Below, piece after piece: positions 20,139 to 28,318 of a DNA stretch of 64,000 nt. Each line of letters opens with the position of its first letter. Within the stretch, counting starts at the first letter, position 1. A program made the translations under genes and the position numbers. The notes under the pieces were generated by a model. The model did no database searches, was not told where the DNA came from, and saw nothing but the letters and a program-made list of their open reading frames with translations. This DNA comes from Campylobacter concisus (GTDB taxonomy: Bacteria; Campylobacterota; Campylobacteria; Campylobacterales; Campylobacteraceae): positions 186,001 through 250,000 of the forward strand of contig NZ_CP049264.1 in assembly GCF_003048875.2 (NCBI RefSeq), read 5' to 3'.

Positions 20139-20992
20139 TAAAGCTTATTGTTATAACTTTTATTGTGCTCTTTTCCGGTTGTCATGATATTCCAGATATA
20201 ACTACAAAGCACCTTAAGCCAGGTATTATGCTTTCATCTTTTCAAAATGAAAGCTTTACCTATGTGCTTCCAAGTAGTTTTACTGATATTGATTGGTATT
20301 ATTTTCTAGATGAAAAAAATGGCAGAAATGTTTTTGAACGTAATTTGCCGTCTATGTTTAATGAAAAATTTCAGATCAATACTTACAGATATAAAGAAAG
20401 AAATATGTCACGAAGTAAGTTAGAAATTCGCAAAGATAGAGAAGAAAGCATTGATAGGAGTATTTATGATATTTTAATGGGTTGGCAACCTTATGAAAAA
20501 GGATTCTTTACATATATTGATGGCATAAAGTGTGAAGCAGATTTTTTGATAAGCTCAATAACTCAAATTGGCTCTGCAAACTATGGCATTGATTGTCTTT
20601 ATTACGATACTAGTGGTGCTGTATCAACTTTAGTTATTGGAGGCACTTTTAGATTATTTTTTGATCCAGTTAAACATAAAAACTATAAAGCAGAAGATAT
20701 GGCAATACTATTTAAAAATGATATGAGTGAATTTTTAAAATCGATAAAATTAAAAAATATGGATAGACAAAGAATGAAAAAAGAGGGCTTGCTTTTTGAC
20801 AGAATATATAACCCTAGGGATGAATTTGATGAAATAATCTATGAGTGGTTTGATCCAAATAAATTTGACTGTACAAAGTACCAAAAAGAATATCAGATCT
20901 GCAAAAAATCACATCTTTGGAAAGAGATACGTAAAAATAAAAAATTTTTTGATGAGAAATACTATGAAACAGAAAGAAAGATAAGAGGTTAA
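20117..20992 (+). CDS. Lipoprotein, candidate immunity protein (family member 1)
   Basis: The 291-residue product has a lipoprotein signal ending in VLFSGC, so it should be anchored in the periplasm. It contains YIDGIKC and MDRQRMKKEGLLFD, shared with three other lipoproteins in this window. It also ends with an EWFDP..FDC....QIC block shared only with the next gene. The start lies inside the end of the TpsA gene (22-base overlap), so translation is coupled to the putative toxin. A periplasmic lipoprotein is the expected type of immunity protein for a toxin that attacks membrane lipids. No database family is recognised. Confidence 0.75.
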   Translation: MWCKFPVVKLIVITFIVLFSGCHDIPDITTKHLKPGIMLSSFQNESFTYVLPSSFTDIDWYYFLDEKNGRNVFERNLPSMFNEKFQINTYRYKERNMSRSKLEIRKDREESIDRSIYDILMGWQPYEKGFFTYIDGIKCEADFLISSITQIGSANYGIDCLYYDTSGAVSTLVIGGTFRLFFDPVKHKNYKAEDMAILFKNDMSEFLKSIKLKNMDRQRMKKEGLLFDRIYNPRDEFDEIIYEWFDPNKFDCTKYQKEYQICKKSHLWKEIRKNKKFFDEKYYETERKIRG

Positions 20993-20993
20993 G

Positions 20994-21812
20994 ATGCTTA
21001 AGTATAAAAAATTCATTATTCTTTTTACGCCTTTTTTCTTTGCTGGTTGTTTTTCAGATGGCAGTCTTCAGGTGAATGAACGAAATGTAATATATAGCTA
21101 TGATAGAAATTTAAAGGCCTATGCACCAGAAGCAAGAGGAGATAAAGTAAGGCTAGATACTGACGGGCTAAAAAAATTTATAATAAACAAGATAGGACAA
21201 AACTTTGAATATAAAATAAGTGTCTATACTGAAGATGCTGATCATAGCAATGTAATAAAAGCAACAAGCAAAGATGAGAGAATGCAAGATAGAATGGAGT
21301 ATTTAAAATCTCATGGCAAGATCTTTTCTCTTAAATCAAATAGATACATTAAACTAAGTGATGAGTATATATCAAATTTATTATGCCTTGCAAAGACAAA
21401 TATTAATAGTAGTATCTATGTGAATATTGAATATACTTGCCCCTTTTATAGCAAAAATGGTAAGAAGAAATTTCTAATAGCAAAGACGTCATTATCGGAT
21501 TATGCAAGAGATAAAACTATAAAAACTAAAGAAGAGTTATATGAGTATAAGATAACTCAGGCTTATAATACCCTTAAACAAGATATTAAAGTAGTAGCTG
21601 ACTCTCTTTGGATAGATGAGATGGATATTGAAAGAATGAAAAGAGATGGCTTACTACACGAAAATGCCAAATATGGTACTCAAGATGAAAATGCCGTCGA
21701 GTGGTTTAATCCGGACTTCTTTGAATGCAAAAGCATGAACGAAAAAAATCAAATTTGTGATGATAGGCTAAAGTTTAAAACTATACGAGATGAATTATCA
21801 AAAGAAGAGTAG
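20994..21812 (+). CDS. Lipoprotein, candidate immunity protein (family member 2)
   Basis: The 272-residue product has a lipobox at FFAGC and shares with the previous gene both the IERMKRDGLLHE motif and the C-terminal EWFNP..FEC....QIC block. It is the more divergent member: the DGIKC motif is replaced by a related Cys-containing segment (EYTCPFYSKNGK). It starts 1 base after the previous stop. Tandem divergent copies are common among immunity genes. Function is inferred from position only. Confidence 0.7.
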   Translation: MLKYKKFIILFTPFFFAGCFSDGSLQVNERNVIYSYDRNLKAYAPEARGDKVRLDTDGLKKFIINKIGQNFEYKISVYTEDADHSNVIKATSKDERMQDRMEYLKSHGKIFSLKSNRYIKLSDEYISNLLCLAKTNINSSIYVNIEYTCPFYSKNGKKKFLIAKTSLSDYARDKTIKTKEELYEYKITQAYNTLKQDIKVVADSLWIDEMDIERMKRDGLLHENAKYGTQDENAVEWFNPDFFECKSMNEKNQICDDRLKFKTIRDELSKEE

Positions 21813-21828
21813 GTGAAACAAAAATTAT

Positions 21829-22197
21829 ATGATAAAAAGAAATTCTGAATATACAGATGACGAAATTGGAATTTTATTAGACTTGGTGCATTTTAAAAAC
21901 AACATAGATACATTAAAAAATATGTTATCCCAGATTGGTTTTGATAGCGAAACTGAGCTCGTTTCTATGTCAAAAGATGATATAGCAGAAATTTTACAAA
22001 GAAGCTTGGATAAAAAGATATCTTTTTTAGAGCTTGAAGAGTGGGCAAATTTAATAGAATGTCGTGAAGATATAGGCTTTGAAGATGAAAAAACACAAGA
22101 AATGATCTTTAAACTAGCAAATCCTTATTTGCATGGAAAGTTAGATGAAAAACAGGTGCTAAGCTATCTAAACGAATTAAAGGGAGTAGATGGATAG
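21829..22197 (+). CDS. Small acidic cytoplasmic protein of unknown function
   Basis: The 122-residue product is acidic, helical and without signal peptide. It could be a cytoplasmic immunity protein, since many such proteins have this size and charge, but I recognise no family. It starts 16 bases after the preceding lipoprotein gene. Its 3' end (nucleotides around 22117-22180) is duplicated, in decayed form, at 28319-28381 behind the other pair of lipoprotein genes. That shows this block was once copied as a unit. Confidence 0.65.
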   Translation: MIKRNSEYTDDEIGILLDLVHFKNNIDTLKNMLSQIGFDSETELVSMSKDDIAEILQRSLDKKISFLELEEWANLIECREDIGFEDEKTQEMIFKLANPYLHGKLDEKQVLSYLNELKGVDG

Positions 22198-22385
22198 TAG
22201 TGATGCTTGTTTGTCAAAGATGGGATTTGAGATTAAAAAGTGGATCTGTTAAGGCATTGTTGATGAGTTGAAGAGTAGCTGTGATAGCTTTTAAAAGGTA
22301 ATATGGATAAGGGTATATATTAATTACGTAGAAATATATCATCCTTTTAGTATGTACTATCACGAAATAAAAGGATACATTAAAA
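22198..22385 (+). other. Short intergenic stretch with a broken reading frame
   Basis: A frame from the ATG at 22190 reads 20 codons, meets a TAA, and continues open for 13 more codons (GIVDELKSSCDSF). It may be a relic of an immunity gene or toxin end. Nothing else is seen. Confidence 0.25.
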
Positions 22386-22862
22386 ATGGGCAAAAAGATG
22401 AATAATAGGCTAAAATACATGATTATCCTGGGGTATTTTTTAGTTATATACTCTGGGATTATCATGGTGTATCTTGGCTATTCCTATAAGATTTCTCTAC
22501 TATTATTTTGTTTGTTTAATTTAATTGTTTTCTTAAAAATATTTTATATTATAAATTTTAGAGATGAGCCACTAAAAATTGTTACAGTTTTTCTTAGCAT
22601 ACTCTTGTTTGCTGTTTTTATGGTTATTTTTGTATTTGCAGAAAGACTGATAATGAATGCAATTTTGTACGGTATGGATGGGTATGGGTATTTGCGCAGA
22701 CATGGCTATATAGATTGTAGTTGCGCAGATCTATTGCCAGGCGATCATATTTTTTGGGATATTTTATCAACTTTGTATTATCCGATATACATATTTATAT
22801 TCATCAAACCTTTTGTAGGATATTTAAAAAAGAGCACACAAATATCTAAAAAAACATTATAA
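22386..22862 (+). CDS. Integral membrane protein, unknown
   Basis: The 158-residue product has about four hydrophobic helices and a loop containing DCSCADLLPGD between helices three and four. A ribosome binding site (AAAGGA) lies 11 bases before the ATG; a second ATG 12 bases later is also possible. No family is recognised. It sits among candidate immunity genes and could protect the inner membrane, but that rests on position alone. Confidence 0.55.
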   Translation: MGKKMNNRLKYMIILGYFLVIYSGIIMVYLGYSYKISLLLFCLFNLIVFLKIFYIINFRDEPLKIVTVFLSILLFAVFMVIFVFAERLIMNAILYGMDGYGYLRRHGYIDCSCADLLPGDHIFWDILSTLYYPIYIFIFIKPFVGYLKKSTQISKKTL

Positions 22863-22915
22863 AATCAAAATTTATATAGAAATAGTAGAAAGTTAAAACA
22901 AGAAAGTAGATAAAA

Positions 22916-23200
22916 ATGAAAAATAATTTGTTAATACTTTTAAAAGTTTGGCTACTACTATTTTTTGTCTATCTTATTTTTAGGATATTTATTTATTTTT
23001 TTGGTGAACAAAGGCTGTATATGTTGATTTTGTGCCCTATTTTGTTTAACGGATATTATGTGATAAAAAATGGCATTAAAAGAAGTGACATAACTTTGTA
23101 TAAAATAAAAAACGATCAAGTAAAAAATAATGGATTTGTAGCATTTGTATGGCTTGTTTTTTGTACTTTTGTATTAGTATTTTGGATAGTTGTCAAGTGA
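22916..23200 (+). CDS. Small membrane protein, tandem paralogue A
   Basis: The 94-residue product has two N-terminal hydrophobic segments, a charged middle (IKRSDITLYKIKNDQVKNNG) and a C-terminal helix. The same architecture and the motif DDIT/SDIT followed by K..G..FV.W recur in the next gene, so the two are tandem duplicates. Unknown function; a membrane immunity role is possible. Confidence 0.55.
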   Translation: MKNNLLILLKVWLLLFFVYLIFRIFIYFFGEQRLYMLILCPILFNGYYVIKNGIKRSDITLYKIKNDQVKNNGFVAFVWLVFCTFVLVFWIVVK

Positions 23201-23210
23201 AATAGGTCAA

Positions 23211-23471
23211 ATGATTTTTGTACTAGCATGGAATTTGGTAATATTTGCAGTGATTATCTTTTTTGGTTTTAATGTGGCCTTTAATTTATTTTCTGCTGTT
23301 TTTACCGTATATTTGGTGCTTTGCATAGCAAAAAATAAAATTGAAAAAGATGACATCACATTTGAGAGAGTAAAACATGGCGAATTTAAGTACGGTGGAG
23401 TTTCTCTTGTTTGGGTGATATTTATTTTGATATCCTGGATAACTTATGATGTTATAGAATTTTTAAAATAA
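23211..23471 (+). CDS. Small membrane protein, tandem paralogue B
   Basis: The 86-residue product resembles the preceding gene: hydrophobic N-terminal half, then IEKDDITFERVKHGEFKYGG, then a terminal helix. I prefer the ATG at 23211, which has AGG just upstream and aligns with the N-terminus of its paralogue, over a TTG at 23190 that would overlap the previous gene. Unknown function. Confidence 0.5.
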   Translation: MIFVLAWNLVIFAVIIFFGFNVAFNLFSAVFTVYLVLCIAKNKIEKDDITFERVKHGEFKYGGVSLVWVIFILISWITYDVIEFLK

Positions 23472-23505
23472 TATTTTTTAAATTTGTATTTATATCATAC
23501 TTTGA

Positions 23506-24357
23506 GTAATTGCTGCTATTCAAAGGGGATATAATAACGAAGAAATAAAAGGTTATACAAGCTTGCAAACTGGTGCTAGCTATATAAATTTCAAAAACAT
23601 AACCAATATGAAAGATCTTGTAAAGACCATAATTCATGAAAACCAAAGATCTATGGATATACAAGATCATAGAGATATAAATAAAAATAGAGATGATGAT
23701 ACTAAGTATGCGTCAAATTTCTCAGACTTTGCAACTAGATATTTCTCTCATGCTCTATGGCTAAATGACAGAGGTTTCTCTAAAACACCTTTAACAACAG
23801 CTGTAACAACAAGCATGATAAATAACAATAGAGAATTTGCAAAGCTGGATAAGAATTTGGGAGCGAATAGAGTTGAAGCATATTCTAGAGGGGTATTTTT
23901 AGGTAAAAACCATATGTTTATAGTAGTTGATGGAAGTAATTATAAAGAAGGAATTACTATTGCTTCTCTTGGTGCTAAAGATTTTATATTTGGTGGTGAT
24001 ACTGAAATCGTAGTAAAAGATATAAACCATATTAGTGAAGAAGAAGATGTGGCAGACACAGATAGAGATCATTACTTGAATAATACATGGGAAGAAAAAC
24101 AGGTGATTGAAACTCCAAGAGGTATGACAGAAAGAGAATTTGATGAGCGTGTTTTAGAAAATGCAAGAAACTATAACAAAATCTTTGAAGACAATAGATA
24201 TCCAAATCTTGCTTCAACAATCAGTGAATCTTTTTTTGGAGGTTACAATAACAATGAGGACTCTTTATTAAGAAATTCAAATACATTTGTAGATGATGTA
24301 ATAGAATTTAGTGGAGGATCTATTATGAATTTTAAAAATGCACCTTTTGCAAAATAG
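23506..24357 (+). pseudogene. Orphan TpsA/CdiA C-terminal toxin fragment
   Basis: An open frame runs from a stop at 23503 to 24357 with no credible start: the first usable codon is a TTG at 23563 with no ribosome binding site. The protein reads like the end of a large exoprotein. It has a pretoxin-like part with HENQRSMDIQDH, then a part with GKNHMFIVVDG and, near the end, NSNTFVDDVIEFSGG. This last pair recalls the His and NxNxF elements of permuted NlpC/P60-like hydrolases; that match is tentative. After the stop, the -1 frame stays open for about 28 codons to 24435, suggesting a late frameshift. It is most likely a displaced toxin module that could be brought back into TpsA by recombination. 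Confidence 0.6.
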
Positions 24358-24444
24358 TACAGAATTAAGAAATCTAACAGAACAATTAAATAAAATAGCC
24401 CCACATACAATAGATTTTCGTGTATTCATACAGTAGGATAATAA

Positions 24445-24816
24445 ATGGAACTAGTATCTATTTTTTTAATATCAAATTTAGTGCTTTATTTAATGCTATA
24501 TATAAGTAAGCGATTTATGCTAAATTCCATATATAAATTTCTGAGATTTTTATCTAGAGCATGTATTTTTATAGGTTTTGCCATACTTGTCTATTTTGCT
24601 TGCTATATTTTGTATTATCACAACAATCGGTTTGAAATAAGAACTGGAATATTGGTGGCCATGATAGTTGTTCTTTTTATGAATATGATCTGGCCAGCCA
24701 TTATATTGATAGATTGGCAAAATAACCCTAAGCACTTTTCTGGCTATTATCAACTATTTTTGAATATATTTTTGATAGTTACTGTTTTTTTGATGGGGGA
24801 TAACATTGGCATTTGA
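24445..24816 (+). CDS. Integral membrane protein, candidate immunity
   Basis: The 123-residue product has about four membrane helices and little soluble sequence. A good ribosome binding site (AGGATAATAA then ATG) supports the start. It lies directly behind the orphan toxin fragment and overlaps the next membrane protein gene by 11 bases, so the two are coupled. No family is recognised. Confidence 0.55.
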   Translation: MELVSIFLISNLVLYLMLYISKRFMLNSIYKFLRFLSRACIFIGFAILVYFACYILYYHNNRFEIRTGILVAMIVVLFMNMIWPAIILIDWQNNPKHFSGYYQLFLNIFLIVTVFLMGDNIGI

Positions 24817-25108
24817 TAATATTGGTCTAATTTGTGGATCAGTCGCAAGTTTTATATTTTTGATTTTTTGGCTAAAAGAGTATAAAAACAAGGGACAAAA
24901 GTTTATTTTTAGATATTTTTTCGTTTTTCTTGGTGCTATATTTATCATTCTGACAAATTTTTTAAACATTCCTAAAATTTTTGAATATAACCTAGGCAAT
25001 AAAAATTTGCTCTATATCGCATTTGCTTGTCTATGTGCCCAGCTGGTAGTTGACATTTGCTATGCTATTTTTGTAAAGATAAATAAATTAGTGGATAAAT
25101 ACAAATAA
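24806..25108 (+). CDS. Integral membrane protein, candidate immunity
   Basis: The 100-residue product has about three membrane helices with charged turns. The start is a TTG, supported by a strong GGGGGA ribosome binding site a few bases upstream inside the previous gene. Pairing with the preceding membrane protein mirrors the doublet at 22916-23471. Unknown function. Confidence 0.5.
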   Translation: MAFDNIGLICGSVASFIFLIFWLKEYKNKGQKFIFRYFFVFLGAIFIILTNFLNIPKIFEYNLGNKNLLYIAFACLCAQLVVDICYAIFVKINKLVDKYK

Positions 25109-25393
25109 TTCTTTTATGAACTTTATCTAGGTGGAATTGAGGGGAAAGAGTAGAAATTTAAAGATAATGTTTATTTTGCTGAAAAAGAAAATACAACGAC
25201 AGATATGGATAAATCAGAATTTGAAAAAGTAAAAAGTATTAAAGCTTATAAAAAGAAAGACGATGAAACAATATGTGTAAAGGACTTATTATATAAAGAC
25301 CACTGAAAAGTATATAAAGATAAAAAATCATATGAAAAGGGTAAACGTTCATTTGATGTTTGAGAAGATGGTAGATTTAAGGGTCAAAAATGA
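25109..25393 (+). pseudogene. Decayed DKNYY-type protein gene
   Basis: One frame reads through most of this stretch with three in-frame stops (TAG at 25151, then two TGA). It shows KDNVYFAEKEN and a later KVYKDKKSYEKG segment, the repeating pattern of the DKNYY family, which is common beside polymorphic toxins. No start is seen. Its last codons overlap the start of the next gene (ATGA), so the next gene was once coupled to it. Confidence 0.5.
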
Positions 25394-25617
25394 AAACAGA
25401 TAGTATATGTGAGCAATATTCTAAAGAAAAAATAAAAATAAATACTTGGCTAGAAGATGATGTCTTTTTTATAGAAGGAGATACAAAAAGTTTAATGTTT
25501 TTATCTGACTTAATTAAAGCACAGGCAATGGAATTGAAAAATGACAATGTGTGCATTGGTCCAAATTTAGCAGGAAATAAATTTTTTTTTCTTAAAAAGC
25601 TAAATTTGGAATTTTAA
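25390..25617 (+). CDS. Small cytoplasmic protein resembling immunity protein Imm32
   Basis: The 75-residue product carries VFFIEGDTKSLMFLSDLIKAQA, a glycine-asparagine turn (LAGNKFFF) and little else. This recalls short Imm32-like proteins with an IEG..ESL.FL..LL.AQ pattern; the match is from memory and should be treated as tentative. A ribosome binding site (AAGGG) precedes the ATG. Confidence 0.45.
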   Translation: MKTDSICEQYSKEKIKINTWLEDDVFFIEGDTKSLMFLSDLIKAQAMELKNDNVCIGPNLAGNKFFFLKKLNLEF

Positions 25618-25991
25618 TTCACAATACAGATAGTGCAAAATAAAAATATTCTAATAATATCTGAAAAAACAAAAGAAAAGTAGCCTCGATAGTGTAGATA
25701 AAACTGGAAAGTCAGTTGTTATTGATAATTAAACTGGTGAATTTTTATGTGGGAGGGGAAGGCTTTAAATATGACTACTAATATTTATGTAAAAATACTA
25801 AATGAAGATATACCTGTTTGGCGTCCAGTCAAAGCAGTTTGTTTAAAGGAAATATCTTTAAAATTGTAGATAAGACCGATTTTGAAAAGATTGACGAGAT
25901 ACTAGAATTTGGTTTTAATGATACTGTTGTATGCAAAAATAGCAATGGCAATTTTTATGCTGTAAAACTATATTCATAAAAGGAGTTAGTA
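25618..25991 (+). other. Decayed stretch among immunity-like genes
   Basis: Only one recognisable relic is present, the frameshifted gene at 25771-25979 listed separately. The first 150 bases contain short coding-like pieces broken by stops, for example LDSVDKTGKSVVIDN near 25690-25730. No intact gene is seen. Confidence 0.5.
25771..25979 (+). pseudogene. Frameshifted small immunity-like gene
   Basis: The first frame gives NIYVKILNEDIPVWRPVKAVCLK and the shifted frame continues with NIFKIVDKTDFEKIDEILEFGFNDTVVC. Together they match a widespread family of short proteins with the pattern VYVKLL.EG..VWRPV.A...... An apparent one-base loss in the A run near 25845-25848 separates the halves. Such proteins often occur as orphan immunity genes. 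Confidence 0.5.
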
Positions 25992-26429
25992 TTGGAGATT
26001 TGGCAATGTGATTTTTACATTTTACCAAGCAACAGCGATGAGGCGGTTTTAAATTTAGAAACATTTGATGATTCTATCTTTTGGCATAAAGTATCAGTTA
26101 ATAAAGAAATTTTTAATAGTGTTGCTTCTGTTTTACCACAAGTAAAATCATGGTCGGATAGCTTGGACATTTATGGCAGTCTAGAGGATAGCTGCCTGCA
26201 GATCTCTTTTGACAACAATGGATTGGTAGATGGGGCATTGCTGCGTATAAATTTCACTAGTGAATATAAAGATATTTTAAAATTTATCATATCGTTCTGT
26301 GTCAAAAATGATTTTGAGATACTAACTAGCGATCTTTTCAAACTGCCACTTTTGTATTCACAAATAGATCAATATATTGCTGGTTCTAAACGAAAAGAAA
26401 AATTTATGAAGTTACAGAAACCTATTTAA
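25992..26429 (+). CDS. Small cytoplasmic protein, candidate immunity
   Basis: The 145-residue product has no signal peptide. It contains WSDSLDIYGSLEDSCLQIS and a later segment LRINFTSEYKDILKFIISFCVKN, a pattern I associate with small proteins found near polymorphic toxins, without a named family. The start is a TTG with a good ribosome binding site (AAAGGAG) upstream. Confidence 0.5.
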   Translation: MEIWQCDFYILPSNSDEAVLNLETFDDSIFWHKVSVNKEIFNSVASVLPQVKSWSDSLDIYGSLEDSCLQISFDNNGLVDGALLRINFTSEYKDILKFIISFCVKNDFEILTSDLFKLPLLYSQIDQYIAGSKRKEKFMKLQKPI

Positions 26430-26556
26430 TTGATTTTAGTCAGCAAAGAAGGCAAGGTACTAAGAAAATGAAGCTCAAGGATATTTTAAATTTAACGACT
26501 ATTGGATCATAAAGTAATGCAAAAACGAAAAGACAATGATAAAGGGGTAGGGTACA

Positions 26557-27321
26557 ATGTGGTTACAGATAAGATTTTTATTTATTATCTTATTTCTGTC
26601 GGGATGCGGCATTATTACGAGTGTAGATGATGACAATAAAGAATCTAAAATTTTGAGTGTAGATCAAAGAATATCTACCAAAGAGGGATTGCTCTCTTTG
26701 ATGGCACCTATACATAAGGATATAGGCGTTTTTTATGGAGTATATAAAGTAGAGGAAGGCATGGCGTTGACTTGGGCTGTAAAAAATATGATGGCTTCAA
26801 AGCTTATTATTTCGACAGAGTCTTATCCTGGGCATACTTTTGAATCTGCAAAATATCTCAATCCAAAAAATCTTAAAATTTTTGAAGAAGAGACAAAAAC
26901 TAAAGAGAGTTTTTACAATACTACTACTAGTGCTATATATAAAAAAGCATATCTTGATTATATAGATGGAGTTAAATGCAGGACATTTGTCCATGCGGAT
27001 TTGAGACAGATTTATCAAAATGTAATTGATGGTGAAAAGACATATACGCAATATTATGATACATATTGTTCATTTTATCAGCCAAAAAACATTAAAAAAC
27101 CAACAAATATGGTTAGACTACAATATGAATATAGTTTTAATCGCAAATCAAAAGCGTTTACAGATAGCAACAAAACAGAGCAGGAAGTCTTAAATGATAT
27201 ACATAATATATTTAGGCAAGACATACAAGCAATATTTTCTACCATAAAGCTTGGCATGGATAGAGAGAAGATGAGAAAAGAAGGGCTTTTGTTTGATAAA
27301 CCATATAGGGTTCAGTTTTAG
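26557..27321 (+). CDS. Lipoprotein, candidate immunity protein (family member 3)
   Basis: The 254-residue product has a lipobox at LFLSGC. It contains YIDGVKCRTF, QYYDTYCSFY, LQYEYSFNRKSKAF and MDREKMRKEGLLFD, all shared closely with the next gene and more loosely with the two lipoproteins behind TpsA. It lacks the C-terminal EWF...QIC block of those two. No toxin gene lies immediately upstream, so it looks like an orphan immunity gene. Confidence 0.7.
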   Translation: MWLQIRFLFIILFLSGCGIITSVDDDNKESKILSVDQRISTKEGLLSLMAPIHKDIGVFYGVYKVEEGMALTWAVKNMMASKLIISTESYPGHTFESAKYLNPKNLKIFEEETKTKESFYNTTTSAIYKKAYLDYIDGVKCRTFVHADLRQIYQNVIDGEKTYTQYYDTYCSFYQPKNIKKPTNMVRLQYEYSFNRKSKAFTDSNKTEQEVLNDIHNIFRQDIQAIFSTIKLGMDREKMRKEGLLFDKPYRVQF

Positions 27322-27395
27322 ATAAAATTACAACTGCAAACTATATGCAAAGAATTTGATAAAAATAGTGGCTATACATAAAGGAGTGTAGTGAG

Positions 27396-28154
27396 ATGAA
27401 GATACCAATAATTTCATTTTTAATAGCTTTCATAACAGGATGTAGTTTTGATAATACATATAAAAGTGATATATATGATCGCGACTATATAAAAATGGAT
27501 GCAAACACTACACTTTATAGCTCAAATAAAACATTTTCAGTAAAGGCGCCGATAAATAGAGGCATCTTATTTGAGGGTTTAGACAAATATGATGATTTTA
27601 CAGTGTTGCAGCGCCGTATCACCGGAGAGATAGTTGAGATATTTTATCTTGAAATAGATAAGATAGATACATTCGATGGAGAAAAGTATCTTGACTTGGA
27701 AAATATAAATTCTTTTGAGCTAAATACTAATAATCCAAATATAAAATATAAAAATGAAACATTTGGACAGTATTATGATAGGGCTTTTGTCAATATCATA
27801 GATGGTATAAAATGCAGAAGCTTTCCTAAAGAACTAAATAAAAAATATAATCACCAAAACAAGGGTGATGGCATAATTCAGACACAAGAGTATGAGACAT
27901 ATTGTAGCTTTTATAGTGCCAATGGTGTGCCAAAGGTGCTTCGTATAAGATCTGAGTATAGTTTTAACTTATCAAGTGAGGCATTTAAAAAAAGCATCCT
28001 CTCAGAAAAAGAAAAGTTAAATAAAATAACAAGACAATTTAGGCAAGATGTGGAAGAAATTTTTTCTAATATAAAAATCAATATGGATAGACAAAAGATG
28101 CGTCAGCATTGGTTATTGTTTAATACAAAATCAAAGGAGATAAAATGGAAATAA
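27396..28154 (+). CDS. Lipoprotein, candidate immunity protein (family member 4)
   Basis: The 252-residue product has a lipobox at AFITGC, then IIDGIKCRSF, EYETYCSFY, IRSEYSFNLSSEAF and MDRQKMRQHWLLF. It is the closest relative of the preceding gene. Its end overlaps the next small lipoprotein by 10 bases. The usual GLLFD is changed to WLLFN here. Confidence 0.7.
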   Translation: MKIPIISFLIAFITGCSFDNTYKSDIYDRDYIKMDANTTLYSSNKTFSVKAPINRGILFEGLDKYDDFTVLQRRITGEIVEIFYLEIDKIDTFDGEKYLDLENINSFELNTNNPNIKYKNETFGQYYDRAFVNIIDGIKCRSFPKELNKKYNHQNKGDGIIQTQEYETYCSFYSANGVPKVLRIRSEYSFNLSSEAFKKSILSEKEKLNKITRQFRQDVEEIFSNIKINMDRQKMRQHWLLFNTKSKEIKWK

Positions 28155-28267
28155 AAAAATTAATCATGTTTGCTTTGTTGGCATTTGTTTTTACAGCTTG
28201 TGCTGAAAAAGAATATATATGTCAAGACCATGAAAAAGATGGCGCAGTATGTGGCTATAGACCATAA
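28145..28267 (+). CDS. Forty-residue lipoprotein carrying a copy of the TpsA C-terminal tail
   Basis: The product has a lipoprotein signal (lipobox VFTAC) followed at once by YICQDHEKDGAVCGYRP, which matches the last 18 residues of TpsA (YVCQDYEKDGAICGVNFQ). The similarity is clear at nucleotide level (28214-28261 against 20082-20129). It is coupled to the preceding lipoprotein gene. Either the tail is a small Cys-Cys module used by lipoproteins and captured by the toxin, or this is the leftover of an older toxin end fused to a signal peptide. Confidence 0.6.
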   Translation: MEIKKLIMFALLAFVFTACAEKEYICQDHEKDGAVCGYRP

Positions 28268-28318
28268 GTAGCCATAAATATTTAGAAAGATAGAATTTAA
28301 ATTTATAGGACGGACTCA

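Noticed and set aside
25109-25393. TGA stops at places where Trp would fit (KDH-KVY and FDV-EDG), hinting at TGA recoding
   Set aside because: A TAG stop also interrupts the same frame, no start is present, and neighbouring genes use TGA as a normal stop and TGG for Trp. Simple decay is enough.
9354-26515. A 16-base match (TTGGATCATAAAGTAA) between about 9352 and about 26503, possibly an attachment site flanking the accessory region
   Set aside because: A match of this length is not rare in AT-rich DNA of this size, no integrase gene is present, and neither site is at a clear island edge.
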